Assembly: GCA_937895955.1 (NCBI GenBank)
Contig: CALAZI010000183.1
Span: 1 to 23,130 of the forward strand
DNA from: an uncultured Alphaproteobacteria bacterium
Lineage (GTDB): Bacteria; Pseudomonadota; Alphaproteobacteria; Caulobacterales; Parvularculaceae
Reading direction: 5' to 3'
Length of the DNA: 23,130 nucleotides
Under the pieces are notes generated by a model, which did no database searches, had not been told where the DNA came from, and was given only the letters and a program-made list of their open reading frames with translations. Numbering within the stretch: the stretch's first letter is position 1; each line of letters opens with the position of its first letter. Of the stretch, positions 1 through 7,506 are shown piece after piece. Both the position numbers and the translations under genes were made by a program.

Positions 1-1089
1 GAACTGGTGCAGATGCGCCGCGACCGGCCGACCTTCGCCATCATGATCATGGTGCCGATCATGCAATTGACGCTGTTCGGCTACGCCATCGACACCGACC
101 CGCGCAACCTGCCGACCGCCGTTGAACTGCGCGACGACGGGCCGTTGACGCGCAGTCTCCTCGCTTCAATGCGCCAGTCCGAATATTTCAATATCATCGC
201 TCAGGTCGCGACCGATGAAGAGGGCGAAAGTCTTTTGCGGTCGGGCGCCGTCTCCTACCTCATCGTCATTCCGGAAAATTTCGAAACGGAATTCGTCCGC
301 GGCGAACGCCCGCAAATCCTCATCGCGGCGGACGCCAGCGATCCCGTCGCGGCCGCCGGCCCAATCGCGGCCGCCAACGAAATCGCGCGGCGCGCCTTCG
401 CGCCGGAACTTGAGCGCCTGCCGAAAAAGCTGCGCGGCGGCGCCCCGCCTTTCGAGGCTGTCATTCACCGGCAGTATAATCCGGCCGGCGAAACCTCGAT
501 GAACATCGTGCCGGGCCTGCTCGGCATCATCCTCACCATGACGCTGATCATGATCACCTCAATCGCGCTGACGCGCGAGGTGGAACGCGGCACGATTGAA
601 TCGCTGCTATCGACGCCGGTGCAGGCTAGCGAAATCATGATCGGCAAGACGACGCCCTACATTATTGTCGGAATCATCCAGACGGCGATCGTGCTCATCG
701 CGGCGCGGCTCATCTTCCATATCCCCTTCATCGGCGATGCGGCGCCGTTCCTGCTTGCGCTCCTGCTTTTCATCTTCACCAATCTGATGCTCGGCTATCT
801 CATCTCGACGGTCGCGAAGACGCAGATGCAGGCGATGCAGATGACGTTTTTCGTTTTCCTGCCGTCCATCCTCTTGTCCGGCTTCATGTTCCCCTTCGCG
901 GCCATGCCGAACTGGGCTCAGGCGATCGGCGAGGCGCTCCCCATCACGCATTTCCTCCGGATCGTTCGCGAAGTGATGCTGAAAGGCGCAGGCTTTGCTG
1001 AAATCCGCGACGACATCTGGCCGATCGCGATCATACTGACCGTGCTTGCCCTCGCCGCGCTGGCGCGCTTCAGACGGACGCTGGATTGA
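1..1089 (+). CDS. ABC-2 type transporter permease (5' end outside window)
   Basis: This is the membrane subunit of an ABC exporter of the ABC-2 (YhhJ/YbhR-like) family, which moves an unknown substrate out of the cell together with an ATPase encoded elsewhere, probably just upstream. The frame is already open at base 1 (Glu-Leu-Val-Gln before the first Met at 7), so the start lies outside the window. A first membrane segment near residues 8-30 (FAIMIMVPIMQLTLFGYAI) is followed by a roughly 140-residue soluble periplasmic domain. A block of five hydrophobic helices then runs from about residue 165 to the C-terminus. The motif EVERGTIESLLSTPV, with the charged Glu/Arg pair before helix 3, is typical of ABC-2 permeases. 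The gene ends three bases before the convergent methyltransferase stop codon. The family is secure; the substrate cannot be told. Confidence 0.93.
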   Translation, partial: ELVQMRRDRPTFAIMIMVPIMQLTLFGYAIDTDPRNLPTAVELRDDGPLTRSLLASMRQSEYFNIIAQVATDEEGESLLRSGAVSYLIVIPENFETEFVRGERPQILIAADASDPVAAAGPIAAANEIARRAFAPELERLPKKLRGGAPPFEAVIHRQYNPAGETSMNIVPGLLGIILTMTLIMITSIALTREVERGTIESLLSTPVQASEIMIGKTTPYIIVGIIQTAIVLIAARLIFHIPFIGDAAPFLLALLLFIFTNLMLGYLISTVAKTQMQAMQMTFFVFLPSILLSGFMFPFAAMPNWAQAIGEALPITHFLRIVREVMLKGAGFAEIRDDIWPIAIILTVLALAALARFRRTLD

Positions 1090-1112
1090 GCGTCAGATCC
1101 ACCTTCTGACGC
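1090..1112. terminator. Hairpin between convergent gene ends
   Basis: GCGTCAGA (1090-1097) and TCTGACGC (1105-1112) form a perfect 8-bp inverted repeat around a 7-base loop. It starts right after the ABC permease stop and covers the stop codon of the convergent methyltransferase gene. It could act as a bidirectional transcript end or 3' stabiliser. Neither strand has a T-run after the stem, so it is not a classic intrinsic terminator. Confidence 0.45.
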
Positions 1113-1602
1113 GCGAGCGATAGGCGTCATATTCGGCGCCGAAGCGGCGCGCGAGATATCGCTCTTCAGGAAGGATAACGAAGAAATGGAATATGAGACC
1201 GACGATCGCGGTTGTGACGATGATCCAGACATTCGATGTCGCTATGCCGAACCCTGTTCCGAAAATCACCATCGCGAGATAGATCGGGTTGCGCGAAAAT
1301 TTATAGGGTCCCTTCTGGAAGAGCTCGCCCGCGGGCGTCGCCGGGCGAAGTCCCTGCCCTTTCTCTGCGAAAATCTGCACTGACGACAGAACGAGACCGA
1401 GCGCCAGAATGATCATCAAGCCGCCAAGTCCCTCGGCGAAGGCGCGCGGGATCGGCAGGCGACCGCCGGCGAAAAGCCGAATGAGATAACCCGCGATCAG
1501 CGCGAAAAAGAGCGCCGTCGGAGGATGCAGCTTAACGTCCGGACGGTCTTCGATCGGTGCAGGCGCATCCATCGGATCAGGCGCGAATTCATCGACCATC
1601 AT
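1093..1602 (-). CDS. Isoprenylcysteine carboxyl methyltransferase-like membrane protein
   Basis: This is an integral membrane methyltransferase-like protein of the ICMT/PEMT superfamily. In bacteria these are mostly uncharacterised; known relatives methylate lipids, isoprenoid-linked cysteines or other small hydrophobic acceptors with S-adenosylmethionine. Several hydrophobic helices are visible after a proline- and acid-rich N-terminal stretch of about 28 residues. The family C-terminal signature is present: G-PYKFSRNPIYLAM, then a helix, then LPEERYLARRFGAEYDAYRSRVRRWI, where the R-NP-Y and E-E motifs form the cofactor site in characterised members. The ATG at 1602 overlaps the smpB stop by one base (TGATG); a second ATG follows at 1599 and a TTG precedes at 1605. 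AGGGG lies just upstream inside smpB. The gene is last in the dapA-smpB unit, so coupled translation is likely. The acceptor substrate is unknown. Confidence 0.85.
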   Translation of the reverse strand: MMVDEFAPDPMDAPAPIEDRPDVKLHPPTALFFALIAGYLIRLFAGGRLPIPRAFAEGLGGLMIILALGLVLSSVQIFAEKGQGLRPATPAGELFQKGPYKFSRNPIYLAMVIFGTGFGIATSNVWIIVTTAIVGLIFHFFVILPEERYLARRFGAEYDAYRSRVRRWI

Positions 1603-2075
1603 CAACCCCTGTCGCGCAGCAGCCTTTGCTTCTCGCGCTGCCAGTCGCGTTTCTTTTCCGTCGCGCGCTTATCCGGCGCCTTCTTGCCGAGCGCCAGTCC
1701 GATTTCGAGCTTGGCGATACCGCGCTCGTTAAAGTAAAGCTTCAGAGGCGCAATCGTATAGCCTTTGCGATCAACAGCTTGCGTCAATCTTGCAACCTCG
1801 CGCGCATGAAGCAAAAGCTTGCGAGGCCGCTTCGGCTCATGGTTCTCGCGATTGCCGCGCGAGTATTCGGGAATGTTGGCGTTGATGAGCCAGATCGCGC
1901 CGTTTTCGGGTGAGGCGTATGATTCCTTGATCGTTGCCTTGCCCTCGCGCAGCGCCTTCACCTCGGTGCCGGTCAGCATGATCCCGGCCTCGATCGTGTC
2001 CTCGATATGATAATCGTAGCGGGCGCGCTTGTTGTCGGCGATGAGCTTGAACGCGCCGTCTTTCTTCGCCGCCAT
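1602..2075 (-). CDS. smpB: SsrA-binding protein SmpB
   Basis: SmpB binds the tRNA-like domain of tmRNA (ssrA) and delivers it to stalled ribosomes for trans-translation in the cytoplasm. At 157 residues the length matches the family. Visible hallmarks are the N-terminal ADNKRARYDYHIEDTIEAGIMLTGTEVKALREGKATIKESY block of the OB-fold, the internal NIPEYSRGNRENHEPKRPRKLLLH segment and LYFNERGIAKLEIGLALGKK. The basic C-terminal tail (DKRATEKKRDWQREKQRLLRDRG) is the part that enters the ribosomal mRNA channel. The ATG at 2075 shares one base with the dapA stop (TGATG); a TTG directly before it is an alternative start. The gene sits between dapA and an ICMT-like gene in one minus-strand unit. No ssrA gene is seen in the window. 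Confidence 0.97.
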   Translation of the reverse strand: MAAKKDGAFKLIADNKRARYDYHIEDTIEAGIMLTGTEVKALREGKATIKESYASPENGAIWLINANIPEYSRGNRENHEPKRPRKLLLHAREVARLTQAVDRKGYTIAPLKLYFNERGIAKLEIGLALGKKAPDKRATEKKRDWQREKQRLLRDRG

Positions 2076-2956
2076 CAATCAAGCAATCCCAGGCCTGCGA
2101 GCACGGCTTTGACGCGCGCTTTGGTCGCTTCGGACGGCGAGACAAGCGGCAGGCGCAATTCGTCCGAGCAAAGCCCCATCAGCGACAGCGCATATTTGAC
2201 CGGACCTGGCGAGGTCTCGGCGAAAAGAACATCGTGCAACGGCGCCAGCCGATCCTGAACGGCGAGCGCGGCGGAAAAATCACCCGCAAGCGTTGCTTTC
2301 TGCATCTTCGCGCAGAGATCGGGAACGACATTCGACGTGACGGAGATGCAGCCCTTGCCGCCCATTGCGTTGAAACCGACCGCCGTCATGTCCTCGCCGG
2401 AGAGCTGAATGAAATCGGCGCCGCTTGCGAGACGCTGCAACGCGACGCGCGCAAGATCGCCGGTCGCATCCTTGACGCCGACGATGCGCGGCAGCTTCGA
2501 TAGGGTCGCAATCGTTTCAACAGAAAGATTGGCGACCGTTCGCCCCGGCACATTGTAGAGAATAATCGGCAGGCCGACGGCGTCATGAAGCGCAGTGAAA
2601 TGCGCGATCAAGCCGGCCTGCGTCGGCTTGTTGTAATAGCCGGTGACGGTCAGCAGCGCGTCAGCGCCCGCCTTTTCCGCAAAGCGCGCGATTTCTATCG
2701 CCTCAGCGGTGGAATTCGATCCGGCGCCGGCCATCACGGCCGCACGCCCGGCAGTCGCCTCAACGGCGAGAGCGATAAGGCGGCGATGCTCCTCATGGGT
2801 CACCGTCGCCGATTCGCCCGTCGTTCCGACCGGCACGACCGCCGTCGTCCCGCCCTTAACCTGGCGGTCAATCAGGCGCTGAAAGGCCGCGTCGTCGACG
2901 GCGCCGCCGCGAAATGGCGTGATCAGGGCTGTCATTGAACCGTGCAGGTTTTTCAT
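2075..2956 (-). CDS. dapA: 4-hydroxy-tetrahydrodipicolinate synthase DapA
   Basis: DapA condenses pyruvate with L-aspartate semialdehyde, the first committed step of lysine and meso-diaminopimelate synthesis in the cytoplasm, and so feeds peptidoglycan. The (beta/alpha)8 barrel protein is 293 residues from the ATG at 2956, the usual family length. Active-site residues are all present: the GTTGES motif with Thr45 and Thr46, Tyr134 in ILYNVPGRT, Arg139, and the Schiff-base lysine Lys162 in GVKDATGD. An upstream in-frame TTG at 2974 would add six residues. I prefer the ATG because GAGGA lies about 12 bases before it and MKNLHGSMTALITPF matches the family N-terminus. It is the first gene of the dapA-smpB-methyltransferase unit and is divergent from the lytic transglycosylase gene. 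Confidence 0.96.
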   Translation of the reverse strand: MKNLHGSMTALITPFRGGAVDDAAFQRLIDRQVKGGTTAVVPVGTTGESATVTHEEHRRLIALAVEATAGRAAVMAGAGSNSTAEAIEIARFAEKAGADALLTVTGYYNKPTQAGLIAHFTALHDAVGLPIILYNVPGRTVANLSVETIATLSKLPRIVGVKDATGDLARVALQRLASGADFIQLSGEDMTAVGFNAMGGKGCISVTSNVVPDLCAKMQKATLAGDFSAALAVQDRLAPLHDVLFAETSPGPVKYALSLMGLCSDELRLPLVSPSEATKARVKAVLAGLGLLD

Positions 2957-2983
2957 GGGCTTTAAGGTCCTCAACAGTCGGCC

Positions 2984-2999
2984 CGGATACAGCTATCCG
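2984..2999. promoter_or_regulatory. Inverted repeat in the dapA/slt divergent promoter region
   Basis: CGGATA-CAGC-TATCCG is a 6-bp inverted repeat with a 4-base spacer, lying in the short stretch between the dapA start and the transglycosylase start. A dyad of this size between divergent genes is a plausible regulator site or part of the dapA leader. No known regulator consensus is recognised. Confidence 0.35.
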
Positions 3000-3031
3000 C
3001 AAAACCCGGCAAGTTTTCAGTCTTTTAAGGG

Positions 3032-3047
3032 GAAATGCATGCATTTC
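3032..3047. promoter_or_regulatory. 16-bp perfect palindrome at the 5' end of slt
   Basis: GAAATGCATGCATTTC is a perfect, uninterrupted 16-bp palindrome. It directly follows TTTTAAGGG and covers the most upstream possible start codon of the transglycosylase gene (ATG at 3035). Its central TGCATGCATT recurs at 16314-16323 in another intergenic stretch. It may be a dimeric regulator site for slt, dapA or both. If so, the real slt start lies downstream, at 3086 or 3101. Confidence 0.4.
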
Positions 3048-3085
3048 GCGGCAAATCGTCTACCATAGGGGGGTTGGTTGAGGGG

Positions 3086-5770
3086 ATGCGTCCGTCGTCC
3101 ATGAGTCATTTGGGGAAATTCCGCGTCTTCGCCCTGGCCGGGCTGGCCGCGGCCGCCAGCGTCTTTGCGACCGCAAACGCCGCCATGCCGGCGCCGCCGC
3201 GCCTGAAACCGTCGGCGCCGGGTCCCGCCTATCTTGAAACGGACGATCTATCGCGACTGAAAGATGTCAGGTCGTCGCTCGGCCGCCGCGATTACGCGCG
3301 CGCAAAATCCATGATCGCCGCGATGGGCGATCCGACCGCGCGCAGTCTCGCCGAATGGTACTATTTCGAGGCCGAGGACCCCCTCGTCTCGATCGAGGCG
3401 ACAGACCGTTTTCTTGACGCGCATCCGGACTGGCCGTCGCAAGGCAAAATCCAGGGCCACGCCGAAGAGCGGATGCTGTGGACGACGTCGCCGCAAGCGA
3501 TCCTTGACTTCTTTGACACCCGCGATCCAATCACCGGCGAAGGCAAACTGCAGCTCGCCCGCGCTCAATTCGCCGTCGGCGCGCGCGACGCCGGCATGGC
3601 GCATCTGCGCGACGCCTGGATCAATCACAATTTCAAACTGCCGGATGAGCAGCGCCTCCTCGCCAATTACGGCGCGCGTCTGACTGATGACGACCACGCC
3701 GCGCGCGCCGATCGTTTGCTCTGGGCGCGCGAGGTGACGAACGCCAAGCGCGTCTTTTCGCGTCTCAGCGCTATTGAACGAAACCGCGCGGAAGCGCGCG
3801 TCGCGCTGCTTATCGGCGGCAAGGACGGCGCAAGGCTCTATTCCCGCCTCAGCGAACAGGACCGCAGCGACTCCGGCGTCATGCTCGCCGCCGTGCGCTA
3901 TTTCCGCCGCCATGAAGAAGAGCCGCGCGCCATCGCCATCGTCAGAAGCGCGCCGAGCGACGCCCTGATCCTGCGCGCGCCTGACCGTTGGTGGTACGAA
4001 CAGAATCTGCTGATGCGCTGGGCGCTGAAAAACCGGCAATACGCCGACGCCTATGCGATGGCGTCCCATCACGCGCTGACGCCCGGAACTTCTGAATTCG
4101 CTGAAGCTGAATTCTCCGCCGGCTGGATCGCGCTCAGATTTCTCAATGATCCGGCCCGCGCCGAGCAGCATTTCGCCGCCCTGACCGCCAATGTCGGCGC
4201 GCCGATTTCCTTATCGCGCGGCTGGTACTGGCTGGGGCGCGCCGCCGACGCAAGGGGCGACGCCGCCGCCGCGAGCGCGCGTTATGCAAAAGCGGCCGAG
4301 CATATTTACACTTTTTACGGCCAGCTCGCGGCGGAAAAGATCGGCGGCGCCGCGTTGACCCGCGCGTTTGAACCGTCTCCGCCCGCGACCGCGGAAGAAA
4401 AAGCGCGTTTCGGCTCACGGCCCGCGGTCGCCGCGCTCCGCATGCTGACGGATATCAAGGACGATCGCGCATTCCTGATCTTCGCCTATCACATCGACGA
4501 CATGCTCCAAACGCGCGGCGAGTTTCGCGAACTCGCCGACCTCGCCATCGGCATGAAGGCGCCGCATGTCGCCGTGCGCGCCGGCAAGGTCGCGGTCAGA
4601 AGCGACGCTTTTGCGCCGGACATCGCCTATCCCGATATCGCCGTGCCGAATGCGGCGACGCGCTATGCGCCGGCGGAAGTCATCCTCGGCCTTTCAAGAC
4701 AGGAAAGCGAATTCAACCCGCGCGCCTATTCGCGCGCCGGCGCGCGCGGAATGATGCAGTTGATCCCGTCCACAGCTCTCGCAACGGCGCGCAAGGCGGG
4801 TCTTAAATACAATCGCTCGGCGCTGCTCGATGATCCGCATTACAATATGACGATCGGATCGGCGCACCTTTCCCAGCTCATCAGCCGGTTTGAGGGTTCA
4901 TGGATCATGACCTTCGCCGCCTATAACGCCGGCCCGAACCGCGTCGATCAGTGGATTGAAGCCTATGGCGATCCGCGCGGCGCCGGCGTCGATCCGCTCG
5001 ACTGGATCGAACAGATCCCGTTTGAGGAAACGCGCAATTACGTCCAGCGCGTGCTTGAAAACAGCCAGATATACAGAAGCCGCCTCACCAAGGGCGCAAT
5101 CGCCGGCGCGCTCGCCGCCGATATCGAACGCGGCGGCCCCGATAAGCGCATCGCCGCGATCGCGCCTCTTAGCGCGTCGGGTCCGTTGCCGGACGTGCAG
5201 CCGCGCATCGCGCAAATGGCGGCGCCGATCCTCGCGCCGCCGGTCGCAACCGCCGCACCGACGACGCATATCGAAACCCCTCCTGCGCCGACGGCCAAGC
5301 CGAAATCGCGCAATACGCGCTCAGGCGCAAAAAAAACGACGCCGCGTTCAAATCGCGGCCGCCAGACCCCTCGCCTTGAGCAGAGCATCCGCCTTGAACA
5401 GCCGGAAACGGCGGCAGACACGGCTGCGCCGCATGCCGCGCCCGCTGCGCAAGAAGCGACGGCGCCGCCGGCGGCTGAACCCGCGGCGGCAACGACGCCG
5501 ATTGCGGCTGAAGCCGGCGAAACGCCGCTCATCATGGCTCCGGCGGACATCATCCCAGCCGGCGTCGCTGAATTGGAGCCCGCCGATGCCGGAGAAGCGC
5601 TCGCGCCGCAGCCTGTCGGCGCGGAAGACGACCTCGCCGTCGAGGCGACCGAATGCCTCGCCTATAGCGATTTCATCGCGGCGACCGCCAAGGAGGAGGC
5701 GACGGCCGCCGATCTGAACGCCGGCGCGCTCGCGGAACTGATCGGCGGCGGATCGGCCTGCGTCGATTGA
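3086..5770 (+). CDS. slt: Soluble lytic murein transglycosylase (GH23) with long Ala/Pro C-terminal tail
   Basis: This enzyme cleaves the MurNAc-GlcNAc bond of peptidoglycan in the periplasm and forms 1,6-anhydro-muropeptides. From the ATG at 3086 the protein is 894 residues. It has a signal peptide (hydrophobic LAGLAAAASVFATANA), a superhelical alpha-alpha domain over about residues 45-500, and the SLT catalytic domain at about 530-670. The domain carries catalytic Glu540 in LSRQESEFNP, RGMMQLIPSTA, and AAYNAGPNRVDQW. The remaining 225 or so residues are not in typical Slt70: a low-complexity basic then Ala/Pro/Glu-rich tail ending in a segment with two cysteines (ECLAYSD and SACVD). Start choice is uncertain: ATG at 3035 has AAGGGG almost adjacent but lies in a palindrome; 3086 and 3101 fit a normal signal peptide better. 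It is divergent from dapA, which supplies the diaminopimelate of its substrate. Confidence 0.93.
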   Translation: MRPSSMSHLGKFRVFALAGLAAAASVFATANAAMPAPPRLKPSAPGPAYLETDDLSRLKDVRSSLGRRDYARAKSMIAAMGDPTARSLAEWYYFEAEDPLVSIEATDRFLDAHPDWPSQGKIQGHAEERMLWTTSPQAILDFFDTRDPITGEGKLQLARAQFAVGARDAGMAHLRDAWINHNFKLPDEQRLLANYGARLTDDDHAARADRLLWAREVTNAKRVFSRLSAIERNRAEARVALLIGGKDGARLYSRLSEQDRSDSGVMLAAVRYFRRHEEEPRAIAIVRSAPSDALILRAPDRWWYEQNLLMRWALKNRQYADAYAMASHHALTPGTSEFAEAEFSAGWIALRFLNDPARAEQHFAALTANVGAPISLSRGWYWLGRAADARGDAAAASARYAKAAEHIYTFYGQLAAEKIGGAALTRAFEPSPPATAEEKARFGSRPAVAALRMLTDIKDDRAFLIFAYHIDDMLQTRGEFRELADLAIGMKAPHVAVRAGKVAVRSDAFAPDIAYPDIAVPNAATRYAPAEVILGLSRQESEFNPRAYSRAGARGMMQLIPSTALATARKAGLKYNRSALLDDPHYNMTIGSAHLSQLISRFEGSWIMTFAAYNAGPNRVDQWIEAYGDPRGAGVDPLDWIEQIPFEETRNYVQRVLENSQIYRSRLTKGAIAGALAADIERGGPDKRIAAIAPLSASGPLPDVQPRIAQMAAPILAPPVATAAPTTHIETPPAPTAKPKSRNTRSGAKKTTPRSNRGRQTPRLEQSIRLEQPETAADTAAPHAAPAAQEATAPPAAEPAAATTPIAAEAGETPLIMAPADIIPAGVAELEPADAGEALAPQPVGAEDDLAVEATECLAYSDFIAATAKEEATAADLNAGALAELIGGGSACVD

Positions 5771-5853
5771 AAGGTCGATTTAGCCTCTGATCAGCGTTCG
5801 CCGAGCCTTTTGCCTTGCATCGCGACCGGAATGCCGACATTTTCCGCCCCGCC

Positions 5854-5945
5854 GGAGAGGTGGCCGAGAGGTCGAAGGCGCTCCCCTGCTAAGGGAGTAT
5901 ACCCGTTAAACGGTATCGAGGGTTCGAATCCCTTCCTCTCCGCCA
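5854..5945 (+). tRNA. tRNA-Ser(GCU)
   Basis: A complete class II tRNA. Acceptor stem GGAGAGG (5854-5860) pairs with CCTCTCC (5935-5941), followed by discriminator G and an encoded CCA (5943-5945). The anticodon stem CTCCC/GGGAG closes a CTGCTAA loop with anticodon GCT, which reads AGC/AGU serine codons. A long variable arm follows (TATACCCGTTAAACGGTATC, with paired ACCGTT-like arms), as expected for tRNA-Ser. The T-arm loop is GGTTCGAATCC. It lies on the plus strand after slt and 12 bases before the end of the convergent nucleotidyltransferase gene. Confidence 0.97.
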
Positions 5946-5957
5946 GCCGCTTCCGCT

Positions 5958-6536
5958 TTATTCTCCGAACGCCTCGTCCGTATCGACATCGTCGACCACG
6001 CCGGAATCTTCGACCGAAACCGTCAGAATGTCGTCGCTGTTTCGCACAATCATTTTCGCGCCGTCATCGCCGGACAAGCGCGACAGCGCGCTGAAATGCC
6101 GGCGCGCGAAAAAGACCGGGTGGCCGGGCGCGTCGCGATAAACCGGCCTCAGGATCGAGGCGTCTTTGCGCCTTTCAAACTCTTCGATCAGGACTTTCAC
6201 TGTCGCAACGCTGAGATGCGGCATGTCGCCAAGAAAGATCGCGGCGGCGTCGATTGCATCGTCGATCTGCTTCACGCCCGCAGCAATAGACGCGCCGACG
6301 CCGGCGTCAGCATTCTCATTGACGACAACGATATAGCCGCGGCGGCGCGCTTCTTCGGCGGCGCCGCAGTCGCTGTCCCGAACGACGCATATGAATTCCG
6401 CAAACCCCGCCGCCGCAACGCTGTCTAGGCAATGCGCAACCAACGGCGCGCCGCGATAGGCGCGCATCAGCTTGTCGCCTTGCGGATGGCGTCTTGACGC
6501 GCCGGCGGCGAGAACGACAGCGGCTATCGTCGCCAT
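5958..6536 (-). CDS. MocA/MobA-like molybdenum cofactor nucleotidyltransferase
   Basis: This is a GT-A-fold nucleotidyltransferase of the MobA/MocA group. Members transfer CMP (MocA) or GMP (MobA) to molybdopterin to make dinucleotide cofactors for molybdenum hydroxylases. The nucleotide-binding motif AAVVLAAGASRRHPQGDK is at the N-terminus; the metal-binding GDMPHLS segment and the late motif DAPGHPVFFARRHF are also visible. At 192 residues the length is normal. The ATG at 6536 was chosen because it places the motif right at the N-terminus; it overlaps the xdhC 3' end by 13 bases. Pairing with XdhC favours the MocA-like cytidylyl role, since xanthine dehydrogenase-type enzymes in many bacteria use MCD, but the nucleotide is an inference. 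No molybdenum hydroxylase gene is in the window. Confidence 0.85.
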   Translation of the reverse strand: MATIAAVVLAAGASRRHPQGDKLMRAYRGAPLVAHCLDSVAAAGFAEFICVVRDSDCGAAEEARRRGYIVVVNENADAGVGASIAAGVKQIDDAIDAAAIFLGDMPHLSVATVKVLIEEFERRKDASILRPVYRDAPGHPVFFARRHFSALSRLSGDDGAKMIVRNSDDILTVSVEDSGVVDDVDTDEAFGE

Positions 6537-7477
6537 CGCGCGCCTGTTCCGCCGCAACGGCGCGCGGCGATGATTTCCGCCAGAACGGATATGGCGATTT
6601 CCTCCGGCGACTTCGCGTGAATATCAATTCCGATCGGACCGTTGATCGCGCCGAGGTCGGCCTCGTCAACGCCGTCGCGGCGCAGCGCGTTGAGCCGCTC
6701 GACGTGCGTTTTGCGGCTTCCAAGCGCGCCGAGATAGAAACACCGGCTCGCGATCAGCGTCTTCAGGATCGGCGGCTCCCAATCATGTTCATGAAAAAGA
6801 ACCGCCGCCGCCGTCCACTCATCGACATTATCCGCACGGTAGCGGCCAGGCCCCGCCAGCGTGGTCGTCTCGTCGGAACAGTCTTTCACACCCTCCAGCG
6901 TTTCGCTTTCCGGCGATGCGACCAAGACCTGCATGCCGGCGGCTTTCGCCGACCGCGCCAGCGACAGGACGACAGGGCCCTTGCCGATGATTTCAACGCG
7001 CGTCGCGGGCTCATAAGGGCGACGGAAAAATTTCGCCGCCGGCTTGTACGGCGCGTTCTCATGCTGCGCGATCATCGCTTCGTCAAAGGCGATATCGAGA
7101 TGGCAACGCCGCCGCTCGGCGAGAGAGGTGACAAGTCCCGCGACGGCTCCCTGCGGCAGGTCAGTTGCGAAATGAACGTCGATGCCGGACCCGCAGGGAA
7201 GGCGCACGTCGAGAAAAGGCGAGCCGCGCCCGTAGCGCCGCAGGCGGTTTTCCCCACTCTTGATGGCGTCGACGGCTTCCGCCGCAAGCGCGGCTTCCGC
7301 GCATCCGCCAGTGATGTAACCGAACGCCTCGCCGCTTTCGGAAACCGCGATCTGGCTGCCGACCGGACGCGGCGCCGATCCGTCAATATTGACGAGCGTC
7401 ACGAGCGCCGCTCTTTCGCCGCGCCGGCGAAAGGACAGCCAGGCTTCCAGCACGCTTTCGTCAATCGGTTTCGTCAT
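6524..7477 (-). CDS. xdhC: XdhC/CoxI family molybdenum enzyme maturation factor
   Basis: XdhC-family proteins bind molybdenum cofactor, promote its sulfuration and insert it into xanthine dehydrogenase or related hydroxylases in the cytoplasm. The 317-residue protein has both family parts. The N-terminal XdhC_CoxI domain (about 10-110) shows TLVNIDGSAPRPVGSQ, ITGGCAEAAL and LPCGSGIDV, with conserved Cys residues. The C-terminal Rossmann domain (about 165-310) shows VEIIGKGPVVLSLARSA and YLGALGSRKTHVERLNALR, then GIDIHAKSPEEIAISVLAEI. The ATG at 7477 is preferred over an upstream TTG at 7495; no clear ribosome binding site is seen. It follows the GNAT gene by 29 bases and overlaps the nucleotidyltransferase gene, so the two maturation factors are probably made together. 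Confidence 0.93.
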   Translation of the reverse strand: MTKPIDESVLEAWLSFRRRGERAALVTLVNIDGSAPRPVGSQIAVSESGEAFGYITGGCAEAALAAEAVDAIKSGENRLRRYGRGSPFLDVRLPCGSGIDVHFATDLPQGAVAGLVTSLAERRRCHLDIAFDEAMIAQHENAPYKPAAKFFRRPYEPATRVEIIGKGPVVLSLARSAKAAGMQVLVASPESETLEGVKDCSDETTTLAGPGRYRADNVDEWTAAAVLFHEHDWEPPILKTLIASRCFYLGALGSRKTHVERLNALRRDGVDEADLGAINGPIGIDIHAKSPEEIAISVLAEIIAARRCGGTGARWRR

Positions 7478-7506
7478 CGCAAACGTTCGCCGCAATTCGA
7501 CAATGA

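Noticed and set aside
3248..4171. 307-residue minus-strand ORF inside slt
   Set aside because: Shadow of the slt frame; slt has clear domains and the antisense product shows no motif.
4956..5717. 253-residue plus-strand Arg-rich ORF
   Set aside because: Alternate frame of the slt catalytic end and tail; the Arg/Ser/Pro composition is a GC artefact.
5854..5945. tRNA-Ser as an integration site for a mobile element
   Set aside because: No integrase gene or repeated 3' tRNA fragment is seen downstream; the next genes are ordinary.
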